64,000 nucleotides of DNA. Source: Caldimonas brevitalea (GTDB taxonomy: Bacteria; Pseudomonadota; Gammaproteobacteria; Burkholderiales; Burkholderiaceae_C). The DNA lies in contig NZ_CP011371.1 of the NCBI RefSeq assembly GCF_001017435.1, positions 5,146,001-5,210,000 of the forward strand, read 5' to 3'. The notes below the pieces were generated by a model, which ran no database searches, had not been told where the DNA came from, and saw only the letters and a program-made list of their open reading frames with translations. This document shows, one piece after another, positions 28,839 to 36,880 of this stretch. A program made the translations under genes and the position numbers. The first letter of the stretch is position 1, and each line of letters opens with the position of its first letter.

Positions 28839-29761
28839 CGTCCACTCCATTCGAGGCCGGCGGCCCCATGTGCATAGCCGTCGGCCAGGCCTCCGGGCAA
28901 GCTGCTCGCTTGCAGGCAGGCCAGCGCGTCCTGCGCGTTCGCCCCGTGGTTCATGACCTGCTCGAACGCCTCGATGACGGCAGCAAACCCGTGCGAGCGC
29001 GGCGACAAGCGCAACCGCGAGACGCCGGCGGCCAGCAGCGCGTCGCGCTCGCCGAGCAAACACTGCTGCGCCGCCGACTGGGTCTGGATGCCGTTGAGCA
29101 CCAGAAACGGCACACCGTCGCCGGTCCGCAAGAGCAGGCCGTCGGGGTCGTCGGCGCAGCGAAACTCGCACTGGTCTTTCTGCAGGCGGTGATGGCGGGC
29201 GGTGAAGCAGCGCGCTGAAAATGCGAGCGGCATCCGGCCGTAGCCCCAGGCTTCGGTCGCAAGCGGTGCACCCTCGTGGCGGGTCCGCACCGGTTGGCCC
29301 GGCGGATTCACCAGCGCCAGCGTGCGCAGCGGCTGCTCCACCGACGCGACCCAGCGGCAAGCGCCGAGCAGCGCCAGCTCTTGCAGCGCCGGACGGCTGT
29401 AGACGTTGACATGCGGGCCGACGACAAACGGTGCACCGGCCTGCGCCAGCAAGCGCAAGGCCGAGGCATCGCCGGCCTCGACCAGGTGATCGCCCTGGGA
29501 CACCAGCCGTCGCAGCGTGCGCAGTTCGGCCTCCGACTCGATCAGGGCCTGGCTCGCCAGCACCACCTCCTTGCCGGTCGCCGCGAGGTCGTGTGCCAGC
29601 GCGAGCCAGTCGTCGGTCTTCATCTGGTGCCGCCGCGAGCACACCACCTCGCCGAGCACGACGGTGTCGGCGGCCGATTCGGCCACCTCGGCGTAGAACT
29701 GCAGCAGCGCGGTGCGCGTCCAGTAGGTCAGCACCGGGCCCACCGTCAGGGCGATCCGCAT
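28835..29761 (-). CDS. ubiV: oxygen-independent ubiquinone hydroxylation protein UbiV
   Basis: UbiV is a U32-peptidase-family protein that binds a 4Fe-4S cluster and, with UbiU, hydroxylates the quinone ring without O2. The 308-residue product carries the four cluster cysteines at 41 (LGEVVCSRR), 185, 198 and 202 ([20 protein letters not shown]), matching the spacing known for the E. coli protein. The [13 protein letters not shown] and VLNGIQT segments are diagnostic. The ATG at 29761 has a GGAAGG ribosome site; upstream ATGs at 29767 and 29785 are less well placed. Confidence 0.95.
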   Translation of the reverse strand: MRIALTVGPVLTYWTRTALLQFYAEVAESAADTVVLGEVVCSRRHQMKTDDWLALAHDLAATGKEVVLASQALIESEAELRTLRRLVSQGDHLVEAGDASALRLLAQAGAPFVVGPHVNVYSRPALQELALLGACRWVASVEQPLRTLALVNPPGQPVRTRHEGAPLATEAWGYGRMPLAFSARCFTARHHRLQKDQCEFRCADDPDGLLLRTGDGVPFLVLNGIQTQSAAQQCLLGERDALLAAGVSRLRLSPRSHGFAAVIEAFEQVMNHGANAQDALACLQASSLPGGLADGYAHGAAGLEWSGR

Positions 29762-29794
29762 CGGCATTTCCTTCCGATCGTCCATACCGTTCGT

Positions 29795-30820
29795 TCACCG
29801 CCAGGGGCGGTCGTAAGCGCCCAGGCTGTGCTGCTGGCCTTCGGCCAAATGGCCCAGCGCCGCCGTCCACGCCGGTTGGACCTTGAATCGCTCGGCGTCG
29901 GCGCCGGCCTGGTCGATGGCCTGGCGCCACACCCGGGTCACCTGCTCGACATAGGACGGGCTGCGCTGGCGGCCCTCGATCTTGATGGCCCGCACGCCCA
30001 GCCGTATCAGCTCGGGCAGGATGGCGAGCGTGTTCAAACTGGTCGGCTCCTCGAGCGCGTAGTCGCGTCGACCGGCGACCTCGAACCGCCCCTTGCACAG
30101 CGTCGGGTAGCCACGCGGCTCGTCGGGTGCATAGCGGTCGATCAGCAGCCCGTTGAGCCGCACGTCCACGTCCTCGCCGCTTTCCTGCCAGCGCACCGCC
30201 GACGGCGGCGAGCAGACGCCGGCGCCGTTGGGCGACTGCCCGGTGGCATACGACGACAAGGCGCAGCGGCCTTCCACCATCACGCACAGGCTGCCGAAGC
30301 CGAACACCTCGATGTCGACCTCGGTATGGCGCAGCAGATGGCCGACCTGCGACAGCGTCAACACCCTCGGCAGCACCGCACGCCGTATGCCGTAGCGCTC
30401 GCGGTAGAAGGCAATCGCTTCATAGCTGGTAGCCGACGCCTGCACCGACAGATGCAAGGGCAGCGAAGGGTGACGGGCGTACGCATAGGCCAGCACGGCG
30501 ATGTCCGCGGCAATCAGCGCGTCGGCGCCCAACTCGGCCGCGGCGTCGACCGCACGGTACCAGGGCGACGGGTCGGCGGCGTCGGCATAGGTGTTCAACG
30601 CCATCAACACCTTGCGCCCGCGCGCGTGCGCATAGGCCATGCCCTCGCGGAGGGTGGTCGCGTCGAAGTTCAGCCCAGGAAAGTTGCGCGCGTTGGTGGC
30701 GTTGCGCAGGCCGAGGTAGACCGCGTCGGCACCGGCGTCGACTGCCAGTTGCAGCGCGCGCAACGAACCGGCGGGACACACCAGTTCGGGCCGCTTCGAG
30801 ACAGGGGTGGAGTTCATCAT
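29795..30820 (-). CDS. ubiU: oxygen-independent ubiquinone hydroxylation protein UbiU
   Basis: UbiU is the partner of UbiV; each holds a 4Fe-4S cluster and together they add ring hydroxyls in anaerobic ubiquinone synthesis. The 341-residue protein keeps the four cluster cysteines at 179 and 186 (GSLCVMVEGRCALSSY), 203 (GVCSPP) and 242 (PTLCKGRF), each shifted by ten relative to E. coli. Other diagnostic stretches are HLSVQASAT and VKIEGRQRSPSYV-like IKIEGRQRSPSYV. It starts with two adjacent ATGs and has no ribosome site; see the FNR-type promoter just upstream. ubiU, ubiV and ubiT are in one run. Confidence 0.96.
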   Translation of the reverse strand: MMNSTPVSKRPELVCPAGSLRALQLAVDAGADAVYLGLRNATNARNFPGLNFDATTLREGMAYAHARGRKVLMALNTYADAADPSPWYRAVDAAAELGADALIAADIAVLAYAYARHPSLPLHLSVQASATSYEAIAFYRERYGIRRAVLPRVLTLSQVGHLLRHTEVDIEVFGFGSLCVMVEGRCALSSYATGQSPNGAGVCSPPSAVRWQESGEDVDVRLNGLLIDRYAPDEPRGYPTLCKGRFEVAGRRDYALEEPTSLNTLAILPELIRLGVRAIKIEGRQRSPSYVEQVTRVWRQAIDQAGADAERFKVQPAWTAALGHLAEGQQHSLGAYDRPWR

Positions 30821-30828
30821 CGCCGGGC

Positions 30829-30869
30829 ACTTTAGCGAGCGCCGAGACCGGCGTTTTGCGCCGCATCAA
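30829..30869 (-). promoter_or_regulatory. FNR-type site and -10 box upstream of ubiU
   Basis: On the minus strand TTGAT-GCGG-CGCAA (30869-30856) matches 8 of 10 consensus positions of an FNR site. After 21 bases comes TAAAGT (30834-30829), a fair -10. The layout matches a class II FNR promoter and would start the transcript about two bases before the ubiU ATG, which fits the missing ribosome site. Confidence 0.5.
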
Positions 30870-30884
30870 CGGTGTTTCGTGACG

Positions 30885-32129
30885 TCAAACGGGTGAAGGC
30901 GCGATGGGCCCGTCGGCGCCAAGCAAGCGCAACAACAACTCGCGCACGCTGCGCATCTGGCTGCCGAAAGGCAGCGCGCCACGGCCCCGGAAGAACAGGC
31001 CGCGCTTGACGTCGCCGCGCAAGGCCGCCGCCAGCTGCTGGTCGATGCAGAACTGGCCCCATCCGGCCTTGCCGTCGCGCAGGCCGCATTGCGCCAGGCA
31101 GTCGAACACCTTGGTGCAGCGCGCCTTGGCATGCGCGACCGCCTGCAAGCGGGGTTCGACCTTCAGATAGGCCTTCAACCACGGCGTTGCGACCGCACGC
31201 GCCGGCAGCCCAGCCACGCTGGTGAACTCGACCAGATCGTCGTCGCTCGCCTCGGCCAGCACGCGCTTGAACTCGGGATGCGCGTCCGACTCGGTGGTCA
31301 CCGCGAACGGTGTGCCGAGTTGCACGGCACTCGCACCCAGGTCTTGCAGGCGGCGGATGTGGGCCAGCGTGCGGATGCCGCCGGCCGCGATCACCGGCAC
31401 CTCGCGCTCGACGCCGGCGGCGCGCAGCACGGCCAGCGTCTGTGGCACCGACTGGTCGAAGTCGAAGCGCACATCGTCGAGGTCTTCGATCTTGGCGGCG
31501 CCCAGGTGCCCGCCGGCGTGTTTGGGATGTTCGAGCACGATGGCGTCGGGCAAACGTTGCCTGCGCTCCCATTTGCGCACCACCAGCTGCACGCCGCGAG
31601 CGTCCGACAGGATGGGCACCAGCAGCGCCTTCGGATGGTCGGCGGCCAGTTCCGGCAGATCGAGCGGCAGGCCCGCGCCCACCACGACGGCGTCGATGCC
31701 GCATTGCAGGGCGCGGGTCACGTAGGGTGCGTACTCGCTGACCGCGCGCATCACGTTCACCGCGAGCAGTCCGCGCCCGCCGCTGCGCTCGCGCGCCGCG
31801 GCGATTTCACGCGTCAACGCCTCCAGGTTGGCCGCGTTGATCGCCTCCTTCGCCGCCGCCCCGACGCCCAGGCCGCGGGTGCGCTCCATCAGGTCGGGGT
31901 GGTGGCGCCGCAAGTCGACGGACGACAACGTGCCGACACCGCCGAGGGCCGCCACGGCCCCCGCCAGCCGGTGCGCCGACACCCCGATGCCCATGCCCCC
32001 CTGGACGATGGGCAGCAGCCGGCGGCCACCGAACAGCAAAGCGCGCAGGCCGCTGGCGGAAAGCGCTGACCACAGGTCGGGATCGGTGTGCGGGGAAGCC
32101 GGGGCGGCATTCGGAACAGCGAGGGTCAT
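30885..32129 (-). CDS. FMN-dependent nitronate monooxygenase-like oxidoreductase
   Basis: A 414-residue TIM-barrel flavoprotein of the 2-nitropropane dioxygenase/enoyl-reductase II class. Landmarks are PIVQGGMGIGVSAHRLAGAV at the N-terminus, AVVVGAGLPLDLPEL, LEHPKHAGGHLG and the phosphate-binding VIAAGGIRT with ASAVQLGTPFAV. The C-terminal extension carries four cysteines (338, 344, 348, 361), which are not part of the classical enzyme. It lies 64 bases upstream of ubiU on the same strand, so its job may be linked to low-oxygen quinone or lipid metabolism, but no substrate can be named. Confidence 0.85.
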   Translation of the reverse strand: MTLAVPNAAPASPHTDPDLWSALSASGLRALLFGGRRLLPIVQGGMGIGVSAHRLAGAVAALGGVGTLSSVDLRRHHPDLMERTRGLGVGAAAKEAINAANLEALTREIAAARERSGGRGLLAVNVMRAVSEYAPYVTRALQCGIDAVVVGAGLPLDLPELAADHPKALLVPILSDARGVQLVVRKWERRQRLPDAIVLEHPKHAGGHLGAAKIEDLDDVRFDFDQSVPQTLAVLRAAGVEREVPVIAAGGIRTLAHIRRLQDLGASAVQLGTPFAVTTESDAHPEFKRVLAEASDDDLVEFTSVAGLPARAVATPWLKAYLKVEPRLQAVAHAKARCTKVFDCLAQCGLRDGKAGWGQFCIDQQLAAALRGDVKRGLFFRGRGALPFGSQMRSVRELLLRLLGADGPIAPSPV

Positions 32130-32410
32130 GTCATCTGGAAAAGAAACTCACAAGCACCGCACGCTAGCCGGCCGGCGCCCCGCCGGGCTTGTCCTGGGTC
32201 AGTCTCGATGCACTCTCCGGCGGCGCCGGCGGCTGCGGCGGACGTCATCAGTCGCAATCGTGGTGTCTTCGCGTTATCCCAGCCGCGTGGATTTGACAGT
32301 CAGTGACATCTCGGCGTCCTGCATCGATGCCCAACGCGTCGATCGAACGTTGAATGCGCGGGGCCGTTCGCTCCCAGCGACGGCTCGACAGCAAAAAGAA
32401 AGGGCTTCCC

Positions 32411-33172
32411 ATGAACACCCCCTCCTCGTCTCTCGATGCCGCAGCTCCGGTCGCGGCGCCACCGCACGGCTTGACGGCACTGCCGCGGGCGGTCTGGATG
32501 GCTGGCGGCGTCGCCCTGTTCACCATCGGCGGACTGGCCTCGGCGCTGGTGCTGCAGGCGCGCAGCCCCGCTCCGGCAACGTCCGCTGCCGCTCCGGTTC
32601 AGGCGCTGCAAACGGGTCCACAACTCGCCGCCCCGACCGAGAGCGCGACGCTGGTTCCGCCGCAAACGCCGTCCGAGGGCCGCCCCGCATCTTTGGTGCC
32701 GCCCGAACCGACCCGGGACGCCCCGCGGGAGCCAGAGGCCCGCGAGATGCAGCCGGCGGCGGCGGCGGTATGCCGCCATTGCGGTGTCGTCGAATCGGTC
32801 CGCGCGGTCCAGCACAAGGGCGAGGGGACCGGCGTCGGCGCCGTGGCCGGCGGTGTGGTCGGCGGCCTGCTGGGCAACCAGGTCGGCAAAGGCAACGGCC
32901 GCAAGGCCATGACGGTGGTCGGTGCGGTGGGTGGCGGCTTCGCCGGGCATGAGATCGAGAAACGCGCCCGCAGCGTGACCGTCTATCGCGTCAAGGTGCG
33001 CATGGACGATGGCACCCTGCGCACCGTGTCGCATCCGCAGGCACCCGCGGTGGGTCAGCGCGTCACGGTCCAGGGCCGTACCCTCAGGATGGCCGCCGCG
33101 CCCGAAGCGGGCTCACCCGACGCGCCGCGCACCTGGAAGACGAATGCCGCGGCGGACGCCGCAGGCGCCTGA
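32411..33172 (+). CDS. membrane-anchored glycine-zipper (2TM) protein
   Basis: A 253-residue envelope protein. A cytoplasmic leader of about 27 residues is followed by one membrane helix (VWMAGGVALFTIGGLASALV), a Pro/Ala-rich linker, a CRHCG motif, and a glycine-zipper segment (GTGVGAVAGGVVGGLLGNQ, later GAVGGGFAGHEIE) as in the Rick_17kDa/SmpA-like 2TM domain. A C-terminal beta-rich part follows (YRVKVRMDDGTLRTV). Such proteins associate with the outer membrane or periplasm; the function is unknown. The ATG has a GAAAGG ribosome site. Confidence 0.8.
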   Translation: MNTPSSSLDAAAPVAAPPHGLTALPRAVWMAGGVALFTIGGLASALVLQARSPAPATSAAAPVQALQTGPQLAAPTESATLVPPQTPSEGRPASLVPPEPTRDAPREPEAREMQPAAAAVCRHCGVVESVRAVQHKGEGTGVGAVAGGVVGGLLGNQVGKGNGRKAMTVVGAVGGGFAGHEIEKRARSVTVYRVKVRMDDGTLRTVSHPQAPAVGQRVTVQGRTLRMAAAPEAGSPDAPRTWKTNAAADAAGA

Positions 33173-33202
33173 TCGATACGATCGACACGTTTACATCCTG
33201 GC

Positions 33203-33226
33203 GCTGGCGCGTTGCGACACGCCAGC
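33203..33226. terminator. hairpin between convergent genes
   Basis: A 7-bp stem GCTGGCG/CGCCAGC with a 10-base loop lies 30 bases past the glycine-zipper gene and before the end of the opposing lipoprotein gene. There is no T run, so this is a weak candidate. Confidence 0.3.
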
Positions 33227-33280
33227 CCGCCGTGCCGCTGCTGCGTGCGTGACGACGCGGGCGTGCCACGCCACCGGCCG

Positions 33281-33739
33281 CTACCGCGCTTCGAATTGTT
33301 TGCAGCAGGTGCGCACCTGCTTGCCGGAGGCCAGCGACTTGCCTTGCGCGTCACGCGCCTCGACACGCATCTCATAACGATGGTCGGCGCCGGTCGGCGG
33401 GCAGGGGCCGGACCATGCCTTGAGCGCCCCTTCCGGTAGCGTGGCGCTGCCGCCCTGCGCCACGGTCGCTTCGCCGCCGCCGTGATCGAAGCTGAGCAGG
33501 TCGAGGTCGACCATCTCCACCTTGACGACGCGTGTCTGCGGCGGCAGTTGCGTCAGCTCCAGGCGGGGCGAACTGCGTGACAGCCGCGCCATCGCCATCT
33601 TGTAGGGTCCGTCGCCGCACGCATGGCGCCGCTCGAACTGGTAGTTCACGCCGACCTGCGGCCGATCGTCAGGAACGCGCAGGGTGCCACAGGCGCCGAG
33701 CGCCAGGCATGTGAGGGGGAGGAAGGCGAGTCGCATCAT
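33281..33739 (-). CDS. small lipoprotein with PEBP-like sequence
   Basis: A 152-residue protein with a lipoprotein signal (MMRLAFLPLTCLALGAC, lipobox LGAC) and a strong ribosome site (AAGGAG). The mature part has two stretches that recall phosphatidylethanolamine-binding proteins: LPPQTRVVKVEMVDLDLLS (compare the DPDAP strand) and GPCPPTGADHRYEMRVEA (compare GPCPPPGxxHRY). The central His-containing part of the PEBP pocket is missing and the protein is shorter than usual. It is at best a reduced relative; the function is unknown. Its own promoter region holds a 20-base dyad. Confidence 0.6.
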   Translation of the reverse strand: MMRLAFLPLTCLALGACGTLRVPDDRPQVGVNYQFERRHACGDGPYKMAMARLSRSSPRLELTQLPPQTRVVKVEMVDLDLLSFDHGGGEATVAQGGSATLPEGALKAWSGPCPPTGADHRYEMRVEARDAQGKSLASGKQVRTCCKQFEAR

Positions 33740-34274
33740 GCAAGCTCCTTGGTGGTGGTGGCCGCGCAAGACCCATCGCCGGCAACAGAGTCGGTCGCGA
33801 CAACATCTGTTGTCGCCTGCCGGCTTTTGCTGCGCTGGCTCGCCGGTCGAGCAAGCAGCATTCCGATACCGCCCTGCGGCAGGAGAAGACACAGGGTCGG
33901 CCGGCGGGAGCCTCCACCAAACGTAAGATGGGTTTCCGCGCGCGTGCCCAGGGGCCCTTGCCGGACCTGCTCCCGCCCCCGGGGACGCAAAAGCACATTG
34001 ACGAAAGCGCGACCCACCCGCCTCCCGAATCCGCTGGCCGCACGAGGGTTGCGCTTTGACGCGGGGGCCCCGGGAGACCGAGGATAGGAGCAACAACTCG
34101 AGGGAAGCGGGACAACACGCGCCGTGGTGCTACACGGCACAGGCAGACCAGCGACCACCGTGGTCGCAGGACCCATCGAGCCACCCCGTGAGGGTGGGTC
34201 ATCGGCGTATGCCGGGCGTCCGCACCGCGGAGTTTGCAGGGCCAGACAGGGAAGCGCAGCGAGAAGGGTCGACG
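33740..34274. other. 535-base divergent gap between lipoprotein and hybrid kinase
   Basis: It holds the promoters of two divergent genes. The only clear element is the dyad at 33797-33816. Open frames reading through from either gene lack ribosome sites and family similarity. I see no RNA gene. Confidence 0.5.
33797..33816. promoter_or_regulatory. 20-base dyad upstream of the small lipoprotein
   Basis: A perfect inverted repeat GCGACAACA-TC-TGTTGTCGC, 58 bases before the lipoprotein ATG. Its length and two-base spacer suit a dimeric regulator site better than a terminator. No regulator gene is adjacent. Confidence 0.45.
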
Positions 34275-36578
34275 ATGCCGGGCAGCCGTAGGTCAGACAA
34301 GAGCGCACGTCGCCAAGAGGGCCCGGTGGGGTCGAAACTGCAAGCATTGCTCGCACAGGCCCGCATCGCCACTTGGGAATGGGATGTCGAGGACGACCGC
34401 GGCTCGGTCTGTCGCACATTGCCGACACTCTTCGGTCTGCGATCCGGCGACCCCATCGACGACTTGCCGCCTGCACTGCGCTGGCTCCACTCCGCCGACA
34501 GTGCCGGCTACCGGACCGCTTTCGAAGCGGCGCTGACGCAGGGCGCGGGGGGCCATTGGCACAGCGAGTTCCGCATCGTCCAGCCCCATGGCGGCGCAGT
34601 GGTATGGCTCGAAGAACGAGCGCACGTCGGGAGGGACACCTCGACCGGTCACCGCTGCATCAGCGGCTTGCTGTGGGACATCACGCCGCGCAAGCAGTTG
34701 GAACAGAAGCTCGTCAGCAGCGAAGAGCAGTTTCGCACCCTCTTCGAAGCGGCCAACGTCGGCATGGCGCAGGCAGACCCCGACAGCCGCCGCTTGCTGC
34801 GCGTCAACGACTGCCTGGCCGGGATGTTGGGCTACGAGACCGAGGCCTTGATCGGCCGCCCGATACTCGACCTGACCTATCCCGACGACCAGGTCGAGAA
34901 CCGGCGGCGCCTGGAGAAGATCCTGCGGGGCGAGGCAGACCGGTGGACCTTCGAGATGCGGTTGCGGCACCAGAACGGCCAGATGATCTGGGTCTCGGTG
35001 AACGCGACGGTGCTGCGGCTGCCGGACGCTCGTGCAGCGCGCTTGAATGCGGTGTTGATCGACGTGACACGTCGCCGCGAAGCCGACGAGCAGCGGCGTC
35101 GTTCGGAGCATCGGCTGCGCAAGGCGCTCGAGATCCAGACGGTGGGGGTGATCTTTTTCCGCACCAACGGCGCGATCACTTACTGCAACCCGGCCTTCTT
35201 GGCGATGAGCGGTTATGACGAAGTCGATGTGGCCGCCGGCCGCGTGCGCTGGGACGTGATGACACCGCCGGAGTGGGTGCCGGCGTCTTACAAGGCCATC
35301 GAAGAGTTCGTCACCGTGGGCCGTACGGTGCCTTACGAGAAGCAGTACATCCGCAAGGACGGGAGCCGCTGGTGGGCGTTGTTCGCCGCATCGCGGCTCG
35401 ACGAAGAGCTGGGCATCGAGTTCATCGTCGACATCACCGCGATGAAAGAAGCACAGCATGCACTGCGCGAAGCCGACCGGCGCAAGGACCAATTCCTGGC
35501 CACGCTCGCCCACGAACTGCGCAACCCGCTCGCGCCCCTGAGCAACGGGCTCGAATTGTTGCTGCGGTCGCCACCGGCCGATCCCGGCGAGATGCGCGAA
35601 TGGCACGAGATGATGTTGCGACAAGTCGAGCACATGGTGCACCTCGTGGACGACCTGCTCGACATCCAGCGCATCACCCACGACCGCATCACCTTGCGCC
35701 GGGAGGCCGTGGACCTGCGGCAGGTGTGCCGCGACGGCGTCGAGGAGAGCCTGCCGTTGATCCAGCGCGCCGACCACCGCCTGCATCTCGCGCTGCCCGA
35801 TACGCCGCTGCTCGTGGACGGCGACCGGGTGCGCCTGGCCCAGGTGGTCACCAACCTGCTGAACAACGCGGCCAAGTTCACCCCCAACGGCGGCTCGCTG
35901 CACCTGAGCCTGCAGGCGGAGGGCGACGCCGCGGTGCTGGGGGTGCGCGACAACGGCTGCGGCATCGCGGCGCAAGCGCTGCCGACCATCTTTGAGATGT
36001 ACGCCCAGGCAGCGCCGCCGGCCAACGGTTGCGAGCCGGGGCTGGGCATCGGCCTGGCCCTCGCGAAGCAGTTGGTCCGCCTGCATGGCGGCAGCATCGA
36101 GGCGCACAGTGACGGGCCCTCCCGCGGCAGCGAGTTCGTGGTGCGGCTGCCCCTGACCGACCCGCTGGCACTGCCACAGAGCCGTGGGTCGGCGGCCACG
36201 CCCGCGCCACAGGGGCTGCACGTGATCGTGGCCGACGACAACCAGGAAGCGGCCGACAGCCTCGCCGCACTGTTGCGCCTGATCGGCGCCGACGTGAGAG
36301 TGTGTTACGGCGCCGATGGTGTGCTCGAAACCTTGGAGCAAGGCTTCCCGGCCGATGCCGCGGTGATCGACCTGGGCATGCCGGACATGGACGGCTACGA
36401 GCTGGCGCGGCGGCTGCGAGCGGGCTCGGGCACCCCCGACCTGCTGCTGGTCGCCCTGAGCGGATGGGGGCAGGAAGCCGACAAGGTGTCGTCCGCGACC
36501 GCCGGATTCCAGCACCACCTGGTCAAGCCGCTGCGGTTCGAGCAGCTCGAATCCATCCTCGCGCAAGCTCGGCACTGA
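34275..36578 (+). CDS. hybrid sensor histidine kinase, PAS-PAS-PAS-HK-REC
   Basis: A 767-residue soluble hybrid kinase. Three PAS-like sensor domains lie in the first 400 residues, including SEEQFRTLFEAANVGMAQAD and the third with TVGVIFFRTNGAITYCNPAF. The histidine kinase core has the phosphorylated His in LATLAHELRNPLAPL, an N box (NNAAKFTPNGG) and G boxes (GLGIGLALAKQLV). A C-terminal receiver domain has its phosphoacceptor Asp in VIDLGMPDMDGYELA. No membrane segment is visible, so it senses a cytoplasmic cue, perhaps redox or light through PAS. The ATG at 34275 has an AGAAGG ribosome site. No partner regulator is adjacent. Confidence 0.9.
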   Translation: MPGSRRSDKSARRQEGPVGSKLQALLAQARIATWEWDVEDDRGSVCRTLPTLFGLRSGDPIDDLPPALRWLHSADSAGYRTAFEAALTQGAGGHWHSEFRIVQPHGGAVVWLEERAHVGRDTSTGHRCISGLLWDITPRKQLEQKLVSSEEQFRTLFEAANVGMAQADPDSRRLLRVNDCLAGMLGYETEALIGRPILDLTYPDDQVENRRRLEKILRGEADRWTFEMRLRHQNGQMIWVSVNATVLRLPDARAARLNAVLIDVTRRREADEQRRRSEHRLRKALEIQTVGVIFFRTNGAITYCNPAFLAMSGYDEVDVAAGRVRWDVMTPPEWVPASYKAIEEFVTVGRTVPYEKQYIRKDGSRWWALFAASRLDEELGIEFIVDITAMKEAQHALREADRRKDQFLATLAHELRNPLAPLSNGLELLLRSPPADPGEMREWHEMMLRQVEHMVHLVDDLLDIQRITHDRITLRREAVDLRQVCRDGVEESLPLIQRADHRLHLALPDTPLLVDGDRVRLAQVVTNLLNNAAKFTPNGGSLHLSLQAEGDAAVLGVRDNGCGIAAQALPTIFEMYAQAAPPANGCEPGLGIGLALAKQLVRLHGGSIEAHSDGPSRGSEFVVRLPLTDPLALPQSRGSAATPAPQGLHVIVADDNQEAADSLAALLRLIGADVRVCYGADGVLETLEQGFPADAAVIDLGMPDMDGYELARRLRAGSGTPDLLLVALSGWGQEADKVSSATAGFQHHLVKPLRFEQLESILAQARH

Positions 36579-36880
36579 CGGCCGCGAGGCACGATCGGCT
36601 GCCGCGCCACCTTCTCGCGCATCGCCACCCGGGGTTGCCGGCCGTTTCCAACATTTACTTCTCGTGCCAGCGTGTCAGGGGAGAAAGCAGGGCCAATGCG
36701 GGAGGCAGTGCTCGGCGACGGTGCCCGGGAATGGGAAACTCGCGCCCTGAGCGTTGCGACGCTGTTCGATCGTTTTTCGATGGCTTTCTTATCGATGTTG
36801 TCACCCTACGCAGCCCCCTGTCCCCTTCCGTTGCCCGGTTCGCACCCGGCCCTGTCGGCCCTGCGCCGCAAGGAGAAGCC
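36579..36880. other. 302-base gap before the membrane-glycosidase fusion gene
   Basis: No gene is recognised. An AT-richer patch around 36770-36810 could hold the promoter of the downstream gene, but I cannot identify clear -35 and -10 boxes. The final bases give the AAGGAG ribosome site of the next gene. Confidence 0.45.

Noticed and set aside
32281..32330. A sigma70 promoter starting with TTGACA at 32293 for the glycine-zipper gene
   Set aside because: The -35 box is perfect, but no acceptable -10 hexamer lies 16-18 bases downstream.
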